From Acidobacteriota bacterium (GTDB lineage: Bacteria; Acidobacteriota; Vicinamibacteria; Vicinamibacterales; CAVVIG01): a DNA stretch of 9,452 bases. Shown piece by piece: positions 6,790-9,452 of this stretch. The notes beneath the pieces were generated by a model. That model saw nothing but the letters and a program-made list of their open reading frames with translations. It had not been told where the DNA came from and searched no databases. Numbering within the stretch: the stretch's first letter is position 1; every line of letters starts with the position of its first letter. Location of the stretch: NCBI GenBank assembly GCA_016195295.1, contig JACPZV010000312.1, positions 1 through 9,452 of the forward strand, read 5' to 3'. Position numbers and translations under genes: made by a program.

Positions 6790-7466
6790 GGCTGAACACC
6801 GCCTGCCACTGGAAGGCCCGCCGCGCGCCACTCCGGAAATCCGTCGAGCAGTCGCCGCGCGCGTCGTCCGTTCGCCCGGAGGAGCTCGACGGCGCGGTCG
6901 GCGTACACGCAGTACGGCCCGCGACAGTAGGCCACGTATTCCTTGCCCTTGGTGAGCTGCCGCAATCGTCGTTGCAGATCGTCGACGGGGACCGAGATCG
7001 CGCCGGCGATGTGCCCGGCGACGTACTCGCTGGCCGGCCGGGTGTCGAGAATGACCACCTGCTTCGACCTCGCCCGCTTGAGCAGTTCGGCCATCGGCAC
7101 CGGTTCGGCATCCGCGCGGCCGCCGAAATGTTCGCGCACGAGCCGTTCGAATTCCGCCAGCCGGCGTTCCGCCACCGTTCGTATGACCTTGGAGAGCTCG
7201 AACACCTCGGCGCCGGCCAGCCGGTAGTACACGAAGAGACCGTCCTTCCGGCTCTCGACGAGCGCCGCTTGCCGAAGCGCTTGCAAGTGCTGGGAGGCGT
7301 TGGCCAGCGACAGCCCGATTTCGGTGGCGAGCGAGTCCACGGTGCGCTCGCTTTGCGCGAGCAGCTCCAGGATTTCCAATCGGTAGGGGCTCGAGAGCGC
7401 CTTGCCAATTCGTGCGAACTGACCGTAGAGGCGGTCTTTGAACTGGCGGTGCGTGTCGTGTGCCAT
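6786..7466 (-). CDS. ArsR-family transcriptional regulator fused to a rhodanese domain
   Basis: A 226-residue fusion. Residues about 8-112 are an ArsR/SmtB winged helix (SSPYRLEILELLAQ at 25-38, recognition region GLSLANASQHLQAL at 51-64, beta-wing SRKDGLFVYYRLAG). Residues about 124-222 are a rhodanese domain with ILDTRPASEYVAGHI and the active loop YCRGPYC, C181 being the catalytic Cys and C186 a nearby partner. The ArsR half has no Cys, so it lacks the two-Cys sensor of BigR/SqrR-type repressors; sensing of persulfide through C181 is a reasonable inference. The ATG at 7466 is preferred over an in-frame TTG at 7472. A large inverted repeat covers its promoter and start codon, pointing to autorepression. 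The stop overlaps the next start by ATGA. Confidence 0.93.
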   Translation of the reverse strand: MAHDTHRQFKDRLYGQFARIGKALSSPYRLEILELLAQSERTVDSLATEIGLSLANASQHLQALRQAALVESRKDGLFVYYRLAGAEVFELSKVIRTVAERRLAEFERLVREHFGGRADAEPVPMAELLKRARSKQVVILDTRPASEYVAGHIAGAISVPVDDLQRRLRQLTKGKEYVAYCRGPYCVYADRAVELLRANGRRARRLLDGFPEWRAAGLPVAGGVQP

Positions 7467-7497
7467 AGTCAAGTAATCAATAGACTACTTGACTATG
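7464..7497. promoter_or_regulatory. Inverted-repeat operator for the ArsR-rhodanese regulator
   Basis: CATAGTCAAGTA (7464-7475) and TACTTGACTATG (7486-7497) are perfect 12-bp inverted arms around a 10-bp AT-rich centre, which itself adds a TC/GA pair. Such interrupted palindromes are typical ArsR/SmtB operators. It overlaps the putative -10, the transcription start and the start codon of the regulator gene at 7466, so binding would block initiation. Because the site falls in the 36-nt gap after ric, it would separate control of ric from control of the downstream sulfur genes. Confidence 0.78.
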
Positions 7498-7506
7498 CGC
7501 TGTCAA
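7477..7506 (-). promoter_or_regulatory. Putative internal promoter before the ArsR-rhodanese gene
   Basis: On the minus strand a consensus -35 TTGACA (7506-7501) overlaps the ric stop codon. With an 18-nt spacer a weak -10 TATTGA (7482-7477) follows. A start near 7470 would leave almost no leader before the ATG at 7466, implying a leaderless or near-leaderless message. No Shine-Dalgarno is seen before this ATG, consistent with that reading. The -10 is only a partial match. Confidence 0.45.
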
Positions 7507-8243
7507 GTCCGAAAAGACGAGGCAATCTCGAGCTCGACCGCCTTCGGGAACAGGACGTTGTTCTCCAGGTGCACGTGACGGTGCAGGTCGCGCTCGAACT
7601 GCGCCAGCTCGGCCATGCAGACGGTGTACGTCGTGCAGCCGTCCGCGGGCGGCGTGTAGCCGTTCGTCAGCTCGCGAATGAGACGCAGCTCGTCGGCCGC
7701 CTCGCGATGCTCGCGCTCCATCATGCGGATTGGATTCTCCACCGTGCCGAACGGGCTCACGCCCGCGCCGCTCGGCTGCCCGGCCTGTAAGAACTGCCTG
7801 GCGAGGTCGCGCACGTAGGGAAACAGGATCTGCTCCTCTTTGAACATGTGCTGTTCGAGATCGCCGATCACCTGCTCGAAGATCGTCGCGATGCGCGTCA
7901 GCTCCGGATGCCTGGCGCCGTGGATCTCGTGGAGCTTCTCGAGATAGCGCGCGATCGCCGGCAGCGCGGATCGTACGTACGCATGGTGCGTCACCAGGAT
8001 GTGATCGATCAGACGCTCGAGCGGCCAGCGCGTCACGTCATCGTCCACCGTGGCCGGCGGCGGCAGCGCATTCAGCGCGCGAATGACGGCGGCGGGATCC
8101 GCGGCGGCGGTACGGCAGGCGTCGGCGAGCGACCGGCGTCCGCCGCAACAGAAATCGATGCCGAAGGTTTCGAACACGCCGGCCGTGCGGAAGTCAGTGG
8201 CGACGATTTCACCGACGGTCGCGTGCTCGGGTCGGTCGTTCAT
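7503..8243 (-). CDS. ric: Iron-sulfur cluster repair di-iron protein (Ric/ScdA/YtfE family)
   Basis: A cytoplasmic di-iron hemerythrin-like protein of 246 residues that restores Fe-S clusters damaged by nitric oxide or oxidants. The N-terminal DUF542/ScdA_N part has VGEIVATDFRTAGVFETFGIDF followed by C32-C33. The hemerythrin part supplies ligand candidates at the spacing of E. coli YtfE: H81, H105, H132 with E136 (QHMFKEE), H179 (REHRE), and H223 with E227 (HRHVHLENNVLFP). The start at 8243 has GGAGGAG 2-5 nt upstream; the open frame reaches 8267 but lacks such a site. It diverges from the Crp/Fnr-type gene across an 84-bp region carrying a Crp/Fnr palindrome and leads the sulfur cluster on the same strand. 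Induction by the neighbouring regulator under nitrosative or low-oxygen conditions is inferred. Confidence 0.93.
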   Translation of the reverse strand: MNDRPEHATVGEIVATDFRTAGVFETFGIDFCCGGRRSLADACRTAAADPAAVIRALNALPPPATVDDDVTRWPLERLIDHILVTHHAYVRSALPAIARYLEKLHEIHGARHPELTRIATIFEQVIGDLEQHMFKEEQILFPYVRDLARQFLQAGQPSGAGVSPFGTVENPIRMMEREHREAADELRLIRELTNGYTPPADGCTTYTVCMAELAQFERDLHRHVHLENNVLFPKAVELEIASSFRT

Positions 8244-8267
8244 AACTCCTCCCGTTGTGCGATCCAA

Positions 8268-8319
8268 GGTATCGGGATCGGCAATCCGCCGGTATGACGG
8301 GCGTCATATCGGGCACAAT
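8268..8319. promoter_or_regulatory. Divergent ric / crp-like regulatory region with a 16-bp Crp/Fnr-type palindrome
   Basis: TATGACGGGCGTCATA (8293-8308) is a perfect inverted repeat with a 2-bp centre and the TGA-N6-TCA spacing of Crp/Fnr sites. For ric (minus strand) a weak -10 GATACC (8273-8268) would set the start near 8260, putting the palindrome centre about 40 bp upstream, a class II activator position. For the plus-strand regulator a -10-like CACAAT (8314-8319) lies just before its ATG at 8328. The palindrome then covers the -35/-10 spacer, suggesting autorepression and a leaderless message. Promoter elements are weak and inferred. Confidence 0.6.
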
Positions 8320-8327
8320 AGGCCGCG

Positions 8328-9017
8328 ATGCCAGAGCCGCTCGACGAGATCCTGCGCCGGTCCACAGTTTTCCGGCGTCTCTCGCCTGACGATCGCCAGC
8401 GACTCGCCGCGGTCGCCCATGTCCGCGAGTTCGACAAGGGCGAGACCCTCTTCAGCGAAGGCGATGCCTCCGACTCGCTTTACACCGTTGTCTCCGGGCG
8501 CGTCAAAGTGTTCAAGACGACCGCGCGCGGCACCGACGTCATCCTCGAGATCTTCGGCCCCGGCGATCCGGTCGGCGCGGTCGCCGTGTACGAGTCGCGC
8601 GCCTATCCGGCCAGCGCCGTCGCGCTGGAACCGACCGCGTGCGTTCTGATTCCGCGACAGGCGTTCTTCGCGCTGCTCGAAACGCATCCGACACTGGTCC
8701 GCGGCCTGCTCGTCGGACTCACGCACCGGCTCGTCGAGCTGACGAACCGGCTGACCGAGCTCTCCGGCGGCCGGGTCGAAGCGCGCCTCGCGCGATTCTT
8801 CCTCAAGCTCGCGCACGACATGGGCCAGCGCCGGCCGGACGGCCTCTTCATCCCGCTGGTGCTGTCCCGACAGGAAATCGCCGACATGATCGGCACGACG
8901 ATCGAAACGTCGATCCGCATCATGAGCCGGTGGGGCAAAGAGGACATCGTTCGCACCGACAAAGACGGGTTCCTCGTCGTCGATCGCGCCGCCCTCGAAT
9001 CGGTCGCGCAAGAGTAG
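8328..9017 (+). CDS. Crp/Fnr-family transcriptional regulator
   Basis: A 229-residue regulator. The N-terminal cyclic-nucleotide-binding-type beta-barrel spans about 12-115 (FDKGETLFSEGD, LYTVVSGRVKVF, GPGDPVGAVAVYES). A dimerisation helix lies at about 118-148, and a Crp-type winged helix at 150-225 has SRQEIADMIGTTIETSIRIMSRW. E193 and R197 match the Glu/Arg pair that reads the TGA half-site in Crp and Fnr. Only one Cys (C105) is present, so an Fnr 4Fe-4S cluster is excluded; the cAMP-binding R-S/T signature is not seen either. A Dnr/NnrR-like NO or redox sensor fits the divergent ric gene, but this is inference. No good Shine-Dalgarno precedes the ATG. It is the only plus-strand gene and ends 9 nt from the convergent neighbour. 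Confidence 0.93.
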   Translation: MPEPLDEILRRSTVFRRLSPDDRQRLAAVAHVREFDKGETLFSEGDASDSLYTVVSGRVKVFKTTARGTDVILEIFGPGDPVGAVAVYESRAYPASAVALEPTACVLIPRQAFFALLETHPTLVRGLLVGLTHRLVELTNRLTELSGGRVEARLARFFLKLAHDMGQRRPDGLFIPLVLSRQEIADMIGTTIETSIRIMSRWGKEDIVRTDKDGFLVVDRAALESVAQE

Positions 9018-9026
9018 CCACCGACG

Positions 9027-9452
9027 CTAGAACCGCAGCAACAGCTCGACGTACCCGAACTGCGCACCGCTGGCGCCCGGATAGATGGATTGCGTCACTG
9101 CCTGCCCCGCCGCATAGCTGTAATAGGCCCCGATGGAGACGTGAGGGTTGACGAGCAGATCGCCGCTCACATCGCCGAGCGTGGCCAGATGGGAATAACC
9201 GCTCGACGCCCGGCCCGCAAACCCGAACGTTGCCGCCTGAAAGGCGCCGCCGCCTTGATACCAAAGGTCGTTGGCGTCCGCCAGACGAAGCGAGTGAACA
9301 TCCACACGCAGCGTCACGGTTTTCGATGGTCGGACGATGAGCTCGCCGAAGGCGTCGCCGGTGTTCATCATGTTGAAAAACGGAAAGCGGGCGTACACGC
9401 GCGGCGTGGGCAGCACCTGGAAGAACGTGCCGTGCGTCGTGTCGTTTGGATC
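9027..9452 (-). CDS. Alginate-export-type outer-membrane protein, C-terminal part (partial)
   Basis: The minus frame is open from the window edge to a TAG at 9027-9029, giving 141 residues; the N-terminus is outside. The segment with HGTFFQVLPTPRVYARFPFF followed by NMMNTGDAF matches the alginate export (AlgE-like) beta-barrel domain as I know it. It continues with barrel strands such as TVTLRVDVHSLRLAD and VSIGAYYSYAAGQA, ending FGYVELLLRF with the terminal Phe of outer-membrane proteins. In non-alginate producers such proteins are annotated on the domain alone, and the true substrate is unknown. Stop codons of this gene and the Crp/Fnr regulator are separated by only 9 nt, with no visible terminator between them. 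Confidence 0.82.
   Translation of the reverse strand, partial: DPNDTTHGTFFQVLPTPRVYARFPFFNMMNTGDAFGELIVRPSKTVTLRVDVHSLRLADANDLWYQGGGAFQAATFGFAGRASSGYSHLATLGDVSGDLLVNPHVSIGAYYSYAAGQAVTQSIYPGASGAQFGYVELLLRF

Noticed and set aside
8328..9017. Assignment of the regulator as oxygen-sensing Fnr
   Set aside because: Only one Cys is present, so a 4Fe-4S cluster of the Fnr type cannot form.
9018..9026. Bidirectional terminator between the convergent genes
   Set aside because: Only 9 nt separate the stop codons, and I see no stem-loop with a T-run there.

Overview
The window is GC-rich and gene-dense. Nearly all genes lie on the minus strand; the only plus-strand gene is a Crp/Fnr-type regulator near the right end. 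Two outer-membrane proteins ending in Phe, a ThrA-type aspartokinase and a degenerate purine-rich intergenic tract suggest a soil-type Acidobacteriota of the Vicinamibacteria kind. That assignment rests on remembered family resemblance, not on a search.

Left part (1-4310), all minus strand: the N-terminal part of an aspartate kinase, probably bifunctional ThrA (1-730); a short repeat-bearing gap; an outer-membrane beta-barrel protein (899-1999) whose ribosome binding site sits inside a strong hairpin; and an OmpR-type response regulator (2065-2760) with its histidine kinase (2764-4239). A candidate promoter with an 11-bp-phased direct repeat lies before the kinase. Kinase, regulator and barrel protein are arranged as one transcription unit.

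Middle part (4346-8243), all minus strand, is a sulfur/NO stress cluster. In transcription order it holds ric (di-iron Fe-S repair protein), an ArsR-rhodanese fusion with a 12-bp-arm operator over its own promoter and start codon, a 40-codon remnant resembling an MBL-fold persulfide dioxygenase, a DsrE-family protein, a sulfide:quinone-reductase-like flavoprotein, and an ArsM-like SAM methyltransferase. The expected logic is that the regulator senses persulfide, the flavoprotein oxidises sulfide, DsrE and rhodanese carry sulfane sulfur, the dioxygenase would oxidise persulfide, and Ric mends Fe-S or NO damage. Two members carry internal deletions: the dioxygenase-like remnant and the methyltransferase.

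The most interesting signal is in the methyltransferase. Where I expect a conserved Cys (W-T-G-C-I-A-G-A-L) there is an in-frame UGA. It is followed 16 nt later by the apical loop of a perfect 7-bp stem with loop UGGAG, which matches the bacterial SECIS rule. This points to a selenocysteine-containing ArsM-like methyltransferase lineage, although this copy also has a frame-disrupting deletion upstream.

Right part (8244-9452): ric and the Crp/Fnr regulator diverge from a short region holding a perfect 16-bp Crp/Fnr-type palindrome. The regulator converges, with only 9 nt between, on the C-terminal end of an alginate-export-type outer-membrane protein that runs off the window.
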